Assembly: GCA_040382095.1 (NCBI GenBank)
Contig: JBEIGB010000006.1
Span: forward strand, 10,664-74,663
Length of the DNA: 64,000 bases
Origin: JADJPL01 sp040382095
Lineage (GTDB): Bacteria; Bacteroidota; Bacteroidia; Chitinophagales; Saprospiraceae
Direction of reading: 5' to 3'
Position numbers and translations under genes: made by a program. This document shows, in pieces, positions 33,584 through 43,247 of the stretch (positions are counted from its first letter, which is position 1; each line of letters begins with the position of its first letter). Under the pieces are notes generated by a model. That model searched no databases, had not been told where the DNA came from, and saw only the letters and a list, made by a program, of their open reading frames with translations.

Positions 33584-35602
33584 TTATTCTTTATTCTCGG
33601 CTTCCCGGTCCTGCTGTTCAAGTTGTTCTTTGAGCTGTGCGAGGTCGTCGAGTTCTCCGAGCGTAGTCCGCTCAATAGTGGACTGTTGCTTTTTAACTGC
33701 CTGGCGGGTACTTTGGCGTTCGCTGTCCTTTTCGCGCTTCACCTGTTCATCTGCCTCGCGGCGGATATCCTCCAGGTATCGGAGATGGGAGACCAGGATA
33801 CGCTTATCATCGCGATTGAATTCGATCACTTTTACCGTGAGCGTTTCGTCCACTTCGGCCAGGGTATTATCCTCTTTACGGATATGTTTGATGGGCGCGA
33901 AAGCCTCGAGTCCGTAGGGCAACTGGACGATTGCGCCCCTGTCGTCCCTGCGCAGCACCGTAGCCTCATGATAAGAGCCTACCGGGAAGACTGTTTCGAA
34001 GGTATCCCAGGGATTTTCTTCGAGTTGCTTGTGGCCGAGGGAGAGCTTACGGTTATCCTTGTCGATATCGAGGATGATGACCTCTATTTTTTCGCCGACT
34101 TTAGTAAATTCGGAGGGATGCCCGTAGCGCTTCGTCCAGGAGAGGTCGGAGATATGGACCATACCGCCGATGCCATCGCCGAGCTCTACGAACACACCAT
34201 AAGGCGTGAGGTTTTTGACCTCTCCCGTATGGCGGCTGTTGACCGGGAAGCGGGCTTCGATTTCGCTCCATGGATCTTTGGCAAGTTGTTTGAGCGAAAG
34301 TGACATTTTACGGTCATCGCGGTCAATTGTAACCACTTTCGCTTCGAATTCCTGGCCAAGTTTGAAATACTCCCGGGCATTGATCGGCTGGTTGCTCCAG
34401 CTCACTTCGGACACGTGGATAAGGCCTTCTACCCCAGGCTGGATTTCGAGGAATGCGCCGTAATCTTCGATATTGACGATCTTGCCTTTGACCACCGAGC
34501 CTTCCTGTATAGAGGGGTCGAGGATTTCCCAGGGATGCGGCTGGAGTTGCTTGAGGCCGAGGGAGATACGCTTTTTGTTTTCGTCGAAATCGAGGACGAC
34601 CACGCTGATTTTTTGGTTCATCGAAAGCACCTCGGAAGGATTGCTGATACGGCCGTAGGAGATATCTGTGATATAGAGGAGGCCATCCACCCCGCCGAGA
34701 TCGAGGAACGCACCGAAGTCTGTGATATTCTTGACAATCCCTTCCAGGACCTGACCTTTTTCCAGACTTGCGATAATTGCTTCCCGTTGTTCGGCGAGAT
34801 CGCTTTCGATCAAAGCCTTGTGGGACACGACGGCGTTTTTGATGGTTTCATTGATTTTCACCACTTTGAACTCCATCGTTTTGCCAACGTATGCATCGTA
34901 ATCAATAATCGGCTTGATATCAATCTGGGAACCGGGCAGGAAGGTTTCCAGGCCACCACAATCCACGATAAGGCCACCTTTTGTTTTGCTGATGACCGTC
35001 CCTTTAATCACGGTACCATTTTGGTAGGAATCGACGATGTTTTCCCAGGCGCGCAGCAGCTTGGCTTTACGGCGGGAAAGGATCAGCTGCCCACGGAGGT
35101 CTTCCTGGCTTTCCACATAAACCTCCACCGGATCACCGACTTTGAGGTCGGGGAAATCCCGGAATTCGGAAACGGGCAACAGGCCGTCCGACTTGTAGTT
35201 GATATCCAGTACAACGTCGCCATCGTGGATGGCCGTTACATAGCCTTTCACGATTTCGTTCTCCACTACCGTTTTCATGGTAGCATCGTACTGCTCCAGA
35301 TAGTTTTTCCTTTCTTCGCTGGAATACGCGATCCCACCTTTGTTGGTCACGTTCCAGTTGAACTCATCGTGCGACGAAGGCAGGATCAGCTCTTCTACGA
35401 GCAGGGATTCCTCCTCTTCCTCCTCTTCCTCTTCGACAACAGTTTCTTCTTCTTCCGATTCGGCGATAACTTCGTCCTCTACTTCATCAATCGGGTCGGC
35501 GAGTGTTTCCTCGTCATCCCCAGGCTCGACAGCCTCTTCGGAAGTCTGGTCTTCGAGGGCTTCATCGTTTTCTTCGAAGCCCGGGTTGTTTTCGTCCAGC
35601 AT
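33584..35602 (-). CDS. rpsA: 30S ribosomal protein S1
   Basis: It encodes 672 residues, longer than the 557 of Escherichia coli. Six S1 (OB-fold) domains follow one another, for example VKGYVTAIHDGDVVLDI, LEGIVKNITDFGAFLDLGG and HTGEVKNLTPYGVFVELGDG. The first about 75 residues are a strongly acidic, low-complexity extension (runs such as EEEETVVEEEEEEEEE). S1 helps mRNA bind the small subunit, which matters in Bacteroidota where Shine-Dalgarno sequences are rare. A good -7 box lies upstream. Confidence 0.96.
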   Translation of the reverse strand: MLDENNPGFEENDEALEDQTSEEAVEPGDDEETLADPIDEVEDEVIAESEEEETVVEEEEEEEEESLLVEELILPSSHDEFNWNVTNKGGIAYSSEERKNYLEQYDATMKTVVENEIVKGYVTAIHDGDVVLDINYKSDGLLPVSEFRDFPDLKVGDPVEVYVESQEDLRGQLILSRRKAKLLRAWENIVDSYQNGTVIKGTVISKTKGGLIVDCGGLETFLPGSQIDIKPIIDYDAYVGKTMEFKVVKINETIKNAVVSHKALIESDLAEQREAIIASLEKGQVLEGIVKNITDFGAFLDLGGVDGLLYITDISYGRISNPSEVLSMNQKISVVVLDFDENKKRISLGLKQLQPHPWEILDPSIQEGSVVKGKIVNIEDYGAFLEIQPGVEGLIHVSEVSWSNQPINAREYFKLGQEFEAKVVTIDRDDRKMSLSLKQLAKDPWSEIEARFPVNSRHTGEVKNLTPYGVFVELGDGIGGMVHISDLSWTKRYGHPSEFTKVGEKIEVIILDIDKDNRKLSLGHKQLEENPWDTFETVFPVGSYHEATVLRRDDRGAIVQLPYGLEAFAPIKHIRKEDNTLAEVDETLTVKVIEFNRDDKRILVSHLRYLEDIRREADEQVKREKDSERQSTRQAVKKQQSTIERTTLGELDDLAQLKEQLEQQDREAENKE

Positions 35603-35660
35603 GGCAGTTGGTTTTACCCGCGAAAGGCAGGCTTTGGTGAATAAATTTTTAAAAGCGGTG

Positions 35661-35668
35661 CAAAGATA
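35661..35668 (-). promoter_or_regulatory. -7 box for rpsA
   Basis: Read on the minus strand this is TATCTTTG, a match to TAnnTTTG, 58 bases upstream of the rpsA ATG. A TTTA-like element lies roughly 17 bases farther upstream. Confidence 0.55.
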
Positions 35669-35880
35669 CGTTTAATCTATGGAATAAAGTTCCCGGGTTT
35701 ATAAATAAATGCTGGTATTATGCATAAAAATAGCGATTTTTACCGCATTAATTGCCTTTCAGGCGTGATCAGACTTGTTGCCGGGGGAATTACTAAAGGT
35801 CAAAGAGGTTTTTTTGCCGCCTCACTGACCTCCCGCAACAATTCCAGTAGCAGCAATCAACTTCAAACCGATATCTGATT

Positions 35881-37548
35881 ATGGGACCCAAACCTTGGCT
35901 ACATCACTATCCTGCCGGAGTACCGGTAAAAATTGATCCGGAACAATATCCCACCATACTGCACCTGCTCCGGGAAACTTTCGCCAGATACGGGAAGCTG
36001 AAAGCCTTTTCCTGTATGGGCAAAGAACTGACGTTCGAAGAAGTGGACCGCATGGCGAATGACCTTGGGGCATACCTGCAATCGCGGGGCCTTCAGCCGG
36101 GCGACAAAATCGCATTGATGATGCCCAACCTGCTGCAATATCCGATTGCCTTGTTTGCTGCATTGCGGGCCGGGCTGGTCATTGTCAATACCAACCCGCT
36201 CTATACGCCCCGGGAAATGCTGCACCAGTTCAACGACGCGGGGGTGAAAGCAATCATCATTGCGGAGAACTTTGGCGCAAACCTCCAAAAAATCCTGCCC
36301 GAAACGGGAATCAATACCATTATCACCACGAGTATCGGGGAAATGCTGGGCACGGTTAAAGGGGCCATTGTAAATTTCGTCGTACGCAAGCTCAAGGGTA
36401 TGGTCCCTCCGTATCAACTGCCCAACGAGGTATCCTTCACGCAGGCCCTCAGGCAGGGACGGAAACTCGCCCTGCGCCCACACGAAGGTACACCCGATGA
36501 GGTCGTGTTGCTGCAATATACGGGTGGCACCACCGGAGTTTCCAAAGGAGCTATGCTGACCAACCGGAATATTGTGGCGAATATGCTCCAGATTAAAGCC
36601 TGGATGCAGCCATTTCTAAAGGAAGGTACTGAAGTCGTCCTCTGCCCGCTGCCGCTTTACCATATTTTTGCCTTCACAGTCAACCTGCTCGCGATGATGA
36701 GCTATGGCGGCCTATCTGTACTGGTGACCAACGCCCGCGACCTTCCGTCGGTGATCAAAGTCCTTAAATCCTACAAGGTCAGTATCATCACCGGCGTAAA
36801 TACCCTTTTCAACGCTTTACTCAACCACCCCGATTTTGCCGCACTGGATTTCAGCGCCCTGAAAATTACGGTCGGTGGCGCCATGGCAATACAGCGACCA
36901 GTTGCAGAAGCCTGGCAAAAAGCAACGGGCTGTATCCTCTCCGAAGGCTATGGCATGACGGAAGCCGCACCCGTCATCACGACCAACCCCCTGGACGGGA
37001 CGAGCAGGATCGGAACGATCGGCCTGCCCGTACCTTCTACTGAAGTCCGTATTGTGGACGAACAAGGCAAACCGCTTCCCCCGGGACAGGTAGGCGAAAT
37101 CCAGGCTAAAGGGCCACAAGTGATGAAAGGCTACTATAACCGTCCGGAAGAAACTGCGCTTACGATTGTCGAAGATGGCTGGCTGTGTACAGGCGATATC
37201 GGCATCATGACCGAAGATGGCTTCTTCCAGATCGTTGACCGAAAAAAGGATATGATCCTGGTATCCGGATTCAACGTTTTTCCCAATGAAGTGGAGGAGG
37301 TCGCCATGATGCACCCTAAAGTAATGGAAGCGGCTGCGGTCGGCGTCGCCGATACCAAATCCGGAGAAGCCGTCAAGTTGTTTATCGTCAAAAAAGACAG
37401 TTCCCTCACCGAAGACGAGCTCCTGGCATTCTGCCGGGAGCGGCTCACGGGATATAAACTACCCAGGACGATCGAATTCCGAAAGGAGCTGCCAAAAACG
37501 AATGTCGGCAAAATCCTCCGCCGTATGCTGAAGGACGAAGCTTCTTAG
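35881..37548 (+). CDS. fadD: Long-chain fatty acid-CoA ligase
   Basis: It encodes 555 residues. It activates fatty acids with ATP and CoA through an acyl-adenylate. The P-loop is YTGGTTGVSKGAMLTNRN (about 211-228). EGYGMTEAAP, DGWLCTGDIG and DRKKDMILVSGFNVFPNEVE are the standard adenylating motifs, and the catalytic Lys lies in KTNVGKILRR at the end. Its stop overlaps the stop of the convergent acidic gene by a few bases. It sits near alkB and could feed beta-oxidation. Confidence 0.94.
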   Translation: MGPKPWLHHYPAGVPVKIDPEQYPTILHLLRETFARYGKLKAFSCMGKELTFEEVDRMANDLGAYLQSRGLQPGDKIALMMPNLLQYPIALFAALRAGLVIVNTNPLYTPREMLHQFNDAGVKAIIIAENFGANLQKILPETGINTIITTSIGEMLGTVKGAIVNFVVRKLKGMVPPYQLPNEVSFTQALRQGRKLALRPHEGTPDEVVLLQYTGGTTGVSKGAMLTNRNIVANMLQIKAWMQPFLKEGTEVVLCPLPLYHIFAFTVNLLAMMSYGGLSVLVTNARDLPSVIKVLKSYKVSIITGVNTLFNALLNHPDFAALDFSALKITVGGAMAIQRPVAEAWQKATGCILSEGYGMTEAAPVITTNPLDGTSRIGTIGLPVPSTEVRIVDEQGKPLPPGQVGEIQAKGPQVMKGYYNRPEETALTIVEDGWLCTGDIGIMTEDGFFQIVDRKKDMILVSGFNVFPNEVEEVAMMHPKVMEAAAVGVADTKSGEAVKLFIVKKDSSLTEDELLAFCRERLTGYKLPRTIEFRKELPKTNVGKILRRMLKDEAS

Positions 37549-38024
37549 TCCAGGCAGTCTATTACGGTTTTCATCAGGACGAAGATGGGTTCGCGCCCTT
37601 CACGGGTAATCGGCAGGGTCCCCCCTTCTTCGTCCTCCAACAGCGCGTCCTCCACAAAGGCCAGAAGGTCTTCCTGCTGAGAAGACTCGAACAGGACGTC
37701 CAGCCGTTCCCTGAATTTTTTGACATTGGCCGGCAATTTCTCCAGCATTTCCCAGTTCTCTTCCTCCGCCTCCTCTAAATCTTCGGGAGCAATCGGTGCC
37801 TGTGGCCCGTTCACCTCCTCGTGAGATTTCCAGACTACGAGCAGCAGGAACAATAAGAGGGCATTTTCCGCTTCGTCGAAAGCGCCCTCATTATTCGAAA
37901 GGATAAATAATGCCAAAGCCGGCTGGCGCTCATGGAGCTCCGCCAGGGTGTTTTCAAGAAAATCGGGTGTACTGTCCAGGCGGGCAATTACTTCGTCAAT
38001 GACGGCTTCGGGTACAAATTTCAT
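37545..38024 (-). CDS. Acidic hypothetical protein
   Basis: It encodes 159 residues with no signal peptide and a very acidic composition (for example DLEEAEEENWEMLE and DALLEDEEGG). It has one hydrophobic stretch (ALLLFLLLVVW, about 56-66) that may be a buried helix. No family is recognised. Its 3' end overlaps that of the acyl-CoA ligase gene on the other strand by three bases. Codon use and the clean reading frame support a real gene. Confidence 0.7.
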   Translation of the reverse strand: MKFVPEAVIDEVIARLDSTPDFLENTLAELHERQPALALFILSNNEGAFDEAENALLLFLLLVVWKSHEEVNGPQAPIAPEDLEEAEEENWEMLEKLPANVKKFRERLDVLFESSQQEDLLAFVEDALLEDEEGGTLPITREGREPIFVLMKTVIDCLD

Positions 38025-38141
38025 GATTCAGGTAAATTTATGTGATACTTCCCGCTGGCAGCTTACCCCAGTATCCGAATACCAAAAATCCGGGAGCAGG
38101 GGGTGGCAGTACAGACAATGTGCATAAGCATCAGGAGCGGG

Positions 38142-40646
38142 TTATTTGTTGGATAACGTGAAATAAATTTCCACCCGTTGATTGGAGCGTCGGCCCTCCG
38201 AATCGTCATTAGATGCCAGGGGGGCATACTTACCCTTCCCGGTGGCTGAAATACGGAGCGGATCTATACCCTCTGCAGCCAGATAGTTTTTTACAGTTTC
38301 TGCCCGGTTTTCGGTAAGTTCCCTTGCAAAGCTATGGGAACAAAGGCCGTTGGTATGGACTTCAACAAGGAGGCTGATCTCGGGATACTGTTTTAAAAAC
38401 GTGGCGAGGCGCTGAAGTTCCGATAGGGACATCGGGTCCAGTACAGCAGTATTGGGCTGGAAAAATATATTTTCGAGGCGCAGATGTGGCTGCTGTCCGG
38501 GGTCAAAAAGCTGGATTTCTACGTACATCGCTTTTTTACCGAGCACGGTGAGGGTATCTTCCCCTGAAACAGGCGGCAGGGTCAGGGCGGGATCTGTTTT
38601 TTTCCGATAGGATTTTTCCAGTTGGATTTGACGCTGCGTAAGTCCCTCTAATTTTTGGGCCAATATTTGCGCCTGGGCCTGGTACAGCCCACACAGCAGG
38701 TCAAATTCCAGGTATGCCCTTACCGAATTTTTGAGGACAGGGACGATTTTTTCCGAGATCGAAGGCATAAGCAGTTTCTCCAGGGTATCCGCAAAAATCT
38801 GTTGCCAATCCAGACGTACGGGGTTAGCCACCTGAACAGTACCGAACTGCCCGAGTTTCAACAGCGCACTCTCGAAATCCGGAGAAAGCAGATTGCGCCT
38901 TTTTTGCTCGGCAACTGCATCCAGGATCGGGATCTGGCTATCTGCAAGGACGCCCCGCAGGGACGATACAGAAGAGGCGAGAAATTCCCTTTCCATATCC
39001 AACAGCAGGGAGTCCTGGATTTTTAACATGAGCATACCCTCCAGCGCTTTTCCAAAGCCCTCGAAATCGAAAAGACGGTAAGGTGCTATCGCATTTATTT
39101 CCTCTGATGCGCCCAGGTCACGGCGCAATTGCTGCCTTTCCCGAAGGGCCTGTATCCTGCCCTGGGCGGTTTCAGGATATACACTTTCCCGCACTGGTAT
39201 GGCAGCGGGGGCTGCATCCCCGGAGGTAGGGATTTCCTCCGGGATAGCTGCATCTGTATTGTATTGTTCCCGCATAGCTTCGTACCGACCCCTGAACAAT
39301 GGCCAGTCAATATCGTAATCCAAAGCGGGCAAGCCCTCTGTATATTCCATACGTGCAAGCCTGACGAGCTCCCTGCGCCTTAATTCTTCCATATTGGCCA
39401 GCACGGTTTCCAGTTCCTGTAATTGTTCCTGCAGGACCGTAATTTCTTTTTCCCGTTCCCGGTAAACGGGTTCGTTCGCCGATAAATCAGCCAGGAGGGC
39501 TTCTTCCTGGTCTTCGGGCATATTCAGGTTACCACCGGGTAGGAAGAGGTGGCTGGAGGAAAACATCCCTTTTTTTTCTGCAAAAATGCCAATCTTATAA
39601 CTTTGCGGGATAAGTAACTGAAAAACACCGTTCCGGTCGGGGCGGATACCGCAGCGGTCAATCGAAACCTCGCTTTTATCGAGGCCGTATATACAGACCG
39701 AAGCGAGCGTGGGAAGCCCTGTAGCCGCATTTACGACTTTTCCGCTCAGCAGGAACATGTGCAGTGGTTGAGCATTCGGGGGAAGCGGAGCCCTGTAAAT
39801 CCTGGCATCCCCCGTCGGATCACCCGATACGAAGAAAGCTGTTTCGCCGGAAGCCGAAATACACACCTGAGTTTCATCAGCAGAGGTATTGATCGAAGGC
39901 CCAAGATTGAGTGGAGTACTCCAATGCGCCCAGGAATCATCCAGGCGTTGTGCCATATACAAATCGAGCCCGCCCTGGCCACCCTGGCGGTCGGAGGAGA
40001 AGTAGAGGCTGCGCCCGTCTGCCGCCAAAAAAACAGAGGCCTCCCGGGCAACGCTGTTGATTGGTGACACCAGGAGCACCGGCGTTTCCCAGTGCCCGAA
40101 ATCCCTGCGCCGGGCGATATACACATCTTCATCTTCCCGACCCTTTGACAAAGCGGAAAGGAAGAGCAACTGGCCGTCTATACTGACGTGCCAGTGGCGG
40201 ATGCGCTCCATGTCGCTATCCCCCCAACCATCAATAACCATTTTCTGTGGCGCTTGCCAATTCCTGCCCTGTCTTTGGGAAAAAGCGATGTGTGCACGGC
40301 CCGAAGCCTGGTTCCAGACATAAAGGATGCTGCCATCCATATTCAATGCCATTGGGATATTGGCTTCTGTATCGTTCAGTGGGCTACCCACGTTAATCGG
40401 GCGGCTGAATACCCCACTGGTACCGGCGCGGGCGGACCAGATATCCGCATTATTTTCCTGACCGAAATTAATCGGATTGTTGCGGCTGCAAAAAAAGATT
40501 TCATCTTCTTTGATCGCTGCGACGGGATGGGATTCCGGATAAGATGACTGCTCAAAGACTGGTACGCGGGACGACAGCGCGATTTGTGCAGGCAGGAAAC
40601 CCGGCACAAAAAAACATCCTATCGCAATCAGCAACACTCTTCCCAT
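38142..40646 (-). CDS. PD40 propeller / OmpA-domain envelope protein (PorE-like)
   Basis: It encodes 834 residues from the ATG at 40646, which gives a signal peptide ending FLPAQ. The N-terminal half is a PD40/TolB-type propeller: DEIFFCSRNNPINFG, NMDGSILYVW, DGRSLYFSSDRQGGQGGLDL. A carboxypeptidase-regulatory-like domain follows (LSGKVVNAATGLPTLASV), then a coiled-coil-prone region, then a C-terminal OmpA domain (IFFQPNTAVLDPMSLSELQR, RISATGKGKYAPLASNDDSE) that should bind peptidoglycan. Propeller, regulatory and OmpA domains in this order recall PorE of the type IX secretion system, here without a TPR region. In-frame Met codons upstream give no signal peptide. Confidence 0.87.
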   Translation of the reverse strand: MGRVLLIAIGCFFVPGFLPAQIALSSRVPVFEQSSYPESHPVAAIKEDEIFFCSRNNPINFGQENNADIWSARAGTSGVFSRPINVGSPLNDTEANIPMALNMDGSILYVWNQASGRAHIAFSQRQGRNWQAPQKMVIDGWGDSDMERIRHWHVSIDGQLLFLSALSKGREDEDVYIARRRDFGHWETPVLLVSPINSVAREASVFLAADGRSLYFSSDRQGGQGGLDLYMAQRLDDSWAHWSTPLNLGPSINTSADETQVCISASGETAFFVSGDPTGDARIYRAPLPPNAQPLHMFLLSGKVVNAATGLPTLASVCIYGLDKSEVSIDRCGIRPDRNGVFQLLIPQSYKIGIFAEKKGMFSSSHLFLPGGNLNMPEDQEEALLADLSANEPVYREREKEITVLQEQLQELETVLANMEELRRRELVRLARMEYTEGLPALDYDIDWPLFRGRYEAMREQYNTDAAIPEEIPTSGDAAPAAIPVRESVYPETAQGRIQALRERQQLRRDLGASEEINAIAPYRLFDFEGFGKALEGMLMLKIQDSLLLDMEREFLASSVSSLRGVLADSQIPILDAVAEQKRRNLLSPDFESALLKLGQFGTVQVANPVRLDWQQIFADTLEKLLMPSISEKIVPVLKNSVRAYLEFDLLCGLYQAQAQILAQKLEGLTQRQIQLEKSYRKKTDPALTLPPVSGEDTLTVLGKKAMYVEIQLFDPGQQPHLRLENIFFQPNTAVLDPMSLSELQRLATFLKQYPEISLLVEVHTNGLCSHSFARELTENRAETVKNYLAAEGIDPLRISATGKGKYAPLASNDDSEGRRSNQRVEIYFTLSNK

Positions 40647-40872
40647 CTCCTGTACCGTTGGGTTTTGCAGCATTTGCCACGACGGATTCTCAGGCGCGCA
40701 AAGTGGTATTTTTGCCACGCGGGGCCGTCGCAACAGGCCGGTTTAAATTTCTACTTTCGGAAGACGTGTAAATTTACGATTTATTATAGAGAAAAGGGGC
40801 TACGGGACTGTCAAAGAAAATTTAATTTTATACGCAGGGTACAAGCGGTAAAACGGACCGTATAAATCGGTA

Positions 40873-41979
40873 TCACGCATCATAGGATATTTCTACGACA
40901 TCAGTTTTTGGGTGTGCCTGGCAAGTCAGGATATATCCTGCCTGTACTTCGTCTTCGTCGAGGGAGTAGCAGGCTTCCATTTTCACCTCTCCCCTGAGTA
41001 CTTTTGCCATACACGTCGAGCAGGCTCCCGATGTGCAGGAATAAGGAGGGTTAATCCTTTCGGATATCAGTACGTCGAGGATAGTCTTTTTTGCTGGTAC
41101 GGTCACCTCATAAGTTCGTTTTTGCCAGTGGACCGTCACCTGTGCCCCCTCAACTCCCTTGATATGTGGTACGTCACCGGACGAAACATTTTCGAAACGC
41201 TCCGTGAAAATATTTTGCTCCGGGATATTTGCCGTGCGGAGGACGTCAGCAGCGGCATTGATCATATCGCCAGGCCCGCAGATAAAACAAATGGGTTGTT
41301 TAGCCGAAGCCGGATATGCTGCGAGAAAAGCATTTACGGCCTTTGCGTCTATCCGGCCTTTCCATCCCTCCCACGCTGTCTGTCCCTTGGAAAAAAGCCC
41401 TGCCAGCCCCTTTGGTTTATCGGCCTGTGGGCGGCTCAGGGTATGTACTACTTTGAGCTGGCCTTCATAGCGCTTTTCCAGATGCCCAAGTTCGTCGCGG
41501 AACAAAATAGATGCCTCGTTTCTGTTGCCGTATAGTAAGTACACTGTACTTTGGGGTTCTTCCTCCAGGATTGTTTTGAGGATAGACATCAATGGTGTAA
41601 TCCCGCTACCTGCACCAAAGAAATAATAGGTGTTGCGTTTTTCAGGAGCAAGTGAAGGGGTAAAACGACCTTGCGGGGGCATCACATCGAGTGTCTGCCC
41701 GGCCTTGGCGGTGTCGTTCAGATAGTTGGAGATTTTTCCCTTGGGCACACGTTTTACCGTAATCGCCAGGTCTGGTTCCAGCGGGCTACTGCACATGGAG
41801 TAGGCCCGACGATATTCCTGCCCTTCCAGTACAATCCTCAGGGTGAGGTACTGTCCGGGCAAATAAGAAAAAGTTTCTTTGAGGTCAGCCGGAATTTTAA
41901 AAAAAAGAGTGATCGCCTCGCTATTTTCGGTACGCGCTTCTTTTATTTCCAGCGGGAAGAAGTCAAATACTTTGCTCAT
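40873..41979 (-). CDS. FAD/NAD(P)H 2Fe-2S reductase (PaaE-like)
   Basis: It encodes 368 residues. The FAD domain carries YRRAYSMCSSP (RxYS motif), the nucleotide domain FGAGSGITPLMSILK and CFICGPGDMI, and the C-terminal plant-type ferredoxin domain has the CxxxxCxxC cluster ligands in SCTSGACSTCMAK (about 314-322) plus a later Cys. This layout matches the reductase subunit of phenylacetyl-CoA epoxidase and related oxygenases. No paa genes are nearby. It is divergent from the alkane monooxygenase gene with a 209-bp gap, so it may supply that enzyme with electrons. Confidence 0.93.
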   Translation of the reverse strand: MSKVFDFFPLEIKEARTENSEAITLFFKIPADLKETFSYLPGQYLTLRIVLEGQEYRRAYSMCSSPLEPDLAITVKRVPKGKISNYLNDTAKAGQTLDVMPPQGRFTPSLAPEKRNTYYFFGAGSGITPLMSILKTILEEEPQSTVYLLYGNRNEASILFRDELGHLEKRYEGQLKVVHTLSRPQADKPKGLAGLFSKGQTAWEGWKGRIDAKAVNAFLAAYPASAKQPICFICGPGDMINAAADVLRTANIPEQNIFTERFENVSSGDVPHIKGVEGAQVTVHWQKRTYEVTVPAKKTILDVLISERINPPYSCTSGACSTCMAKVLRGEVKMEACYSLDEDEVQAGYILTCQAHPKTDVVEISYDA

Positions 41980-42162
41980 AATTAAAACATAAGATAGTCA
42001 ACGGGCCCTTCGGGCCATGAAAAATGTGAAAGGGTCAGATTGGTGATTCGCTGGCTTTGCGATGATCCCAGACCCAAAAAATTTCGTAAACTAAACACCG
42101 TTAACCCCGGAGGGTTTTGGGACCGGAATTATTTTTAGCAGGAAAACCATTCGGGAAATACC

Positions 42163-42170
42163 TATTTTTG
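42163..42170 (+). promoter_or_regulatory. -7 box for alkB
   Basis: TATTTTTG matches TAnnTTTG, 19 bases before the ATG at 42189. This short leader supports that start over the in-frame codon at 42117. Confidence 0.5.
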
Positions 42171-42188
42171 ACCAAATCCTTTTTTTCT

Positions 42189-43247
42189 ATGAAAAAGACC
42201 GACTGGAAATATCTCATCGCCTACACCGCGCCTCTTGCCGCCCTGGCAGGTATTTTTTTTAAAGGCCACTGGTCATTTGCAGGTATCTATGTAGGATTTG
42301 TACTCATCCCTATCCTGGAGCTCATCGGGCCACAGTCAAAAGCCAATTTAAGCGAAGCTGAAGAAAAGGACAAGACGGTTTCTGCGATTTTTGACTGGCT
42401 GCTTTACCTGAACCTTCCCATTCTGTATGTACTGATTGGATATTATTTGTACACCATTCAGCAGGGGGGCCTCGCGGTTTACGAAATCATCGGCATGACT
42501 TGCAGTGTAGGCTTAATCGTAGGCACCATCGGGATTAACGTAGCCCACGAGTTGGGGCATCGCGATAATCCGGCCGAACAACTGCTGTCTAAAGTCCTCT
42601 TATTAAGTGCTTTGTATATGCACTTCAATATCGAGCACAATCGCGGTCACCACAAAAACGTAGGTACCGATGAAGACCCGGCCTCTGCAAAATATGATGA
42701 GCCTATTTATCGTTTCTGGCTGCGCTCGGTTATCGGCGGATATTTCAATGCGTGGAAGCTGGAGTCCGGGCGGCTCCGACACGAGAAAAAACCCCTTTGG
42801 GGCCTATCGAACGAAATGCTTTGGTTCCAGCTTATTCAGGTGGCCTACCTAGCGGCAATTGGCATTTTTTGGGGCTGGCAACTCGTGCCCTACGCCCTGG
42901 CGATCGCCGTTTTTGGGATCTTAATGCTGGAAAGCGTAAACTATATTGAACATTATGGCCTGCGCAGGAAAAAACTGGCCTCCGGACGTTACGAGCCGGT
43001 AAATCCGGCGCATTCCTGGAATTCCAATCACGAAGCGGGAAGGATTTTTCTTTATGAACTGACCCGCCATTCCGATCATCATTATAAAGCTACACGGAAA
43101 TACCAGGTACTCCGGCATTTTGAAGAAAGCCCTCAACTGCCTTTTGGCTATCCTACCTCCATTATCCTGTCGCTGATCCCCCCGGTATGGTTCCGCATCA
43201 TGAACCCCAGGGTAAAAGCGTGGGAAAGAGCGGCTCCATCAGAATAA
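42189..43247 (+). CDS. alkB: Alkane 1-monooxygenase
   Basis: It encodes 352 residues. It is an integral membrane di-iron enzyme that hydroxylates the terminal carbon of alkanes. All histidine boxes are present: HELGH at 120-124, EHNRGHHKNVGT at about 149, NYIEHYGL at about 252 and LTRHSDHHYKATRKYQ at about 293. The NYxEHYG and LxRHSDHH signatures separate true AlkB from desaturases and xylene monooxygenase. Several hydrophobic segments flank them. No rubredoxin is fused or adjacent. The 3' end overlaps the convergent LysE gene by 9 bases. Confidence 0.94.
   Translation: MKKTDWKYLIAYTAPLAALAGIFFKGHWSFAGIYVGFVLIPILELIGPQSKANLSEAEEKDKTVSAIFDWLLYLNLPILYVLIGYYLYTIQQGGLAVYEIIGMTCSVGLIVGTIGINVAHELGHRDNPAEQLLSKVLLLSALYMHFNIEHNRGHHKNVGTDEDPASAKYDEPIYRFWLRSVIGGYFNAWKLESGRLRHEKKPLWGLSNEMLWFQLIQVAYLAAIGIFWGWQLVPYALAIAVFGILMLESVNYIEHYGLRRKKLASGRYEPVNPAHSWNSNHEAGRIFLYELTRHSDHHYKATRKYQVLRHFEESPQLPFGYPTSIILSLIPPVWFRIMNPRVKAWERAAPSE

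Noticed and set aside
34415..35644. 409-codon plus-strand frame opposite rpsA
   Set aside because: Shadow of the repeated S1 domains; Phe/Asp-rich mirror sequence only.
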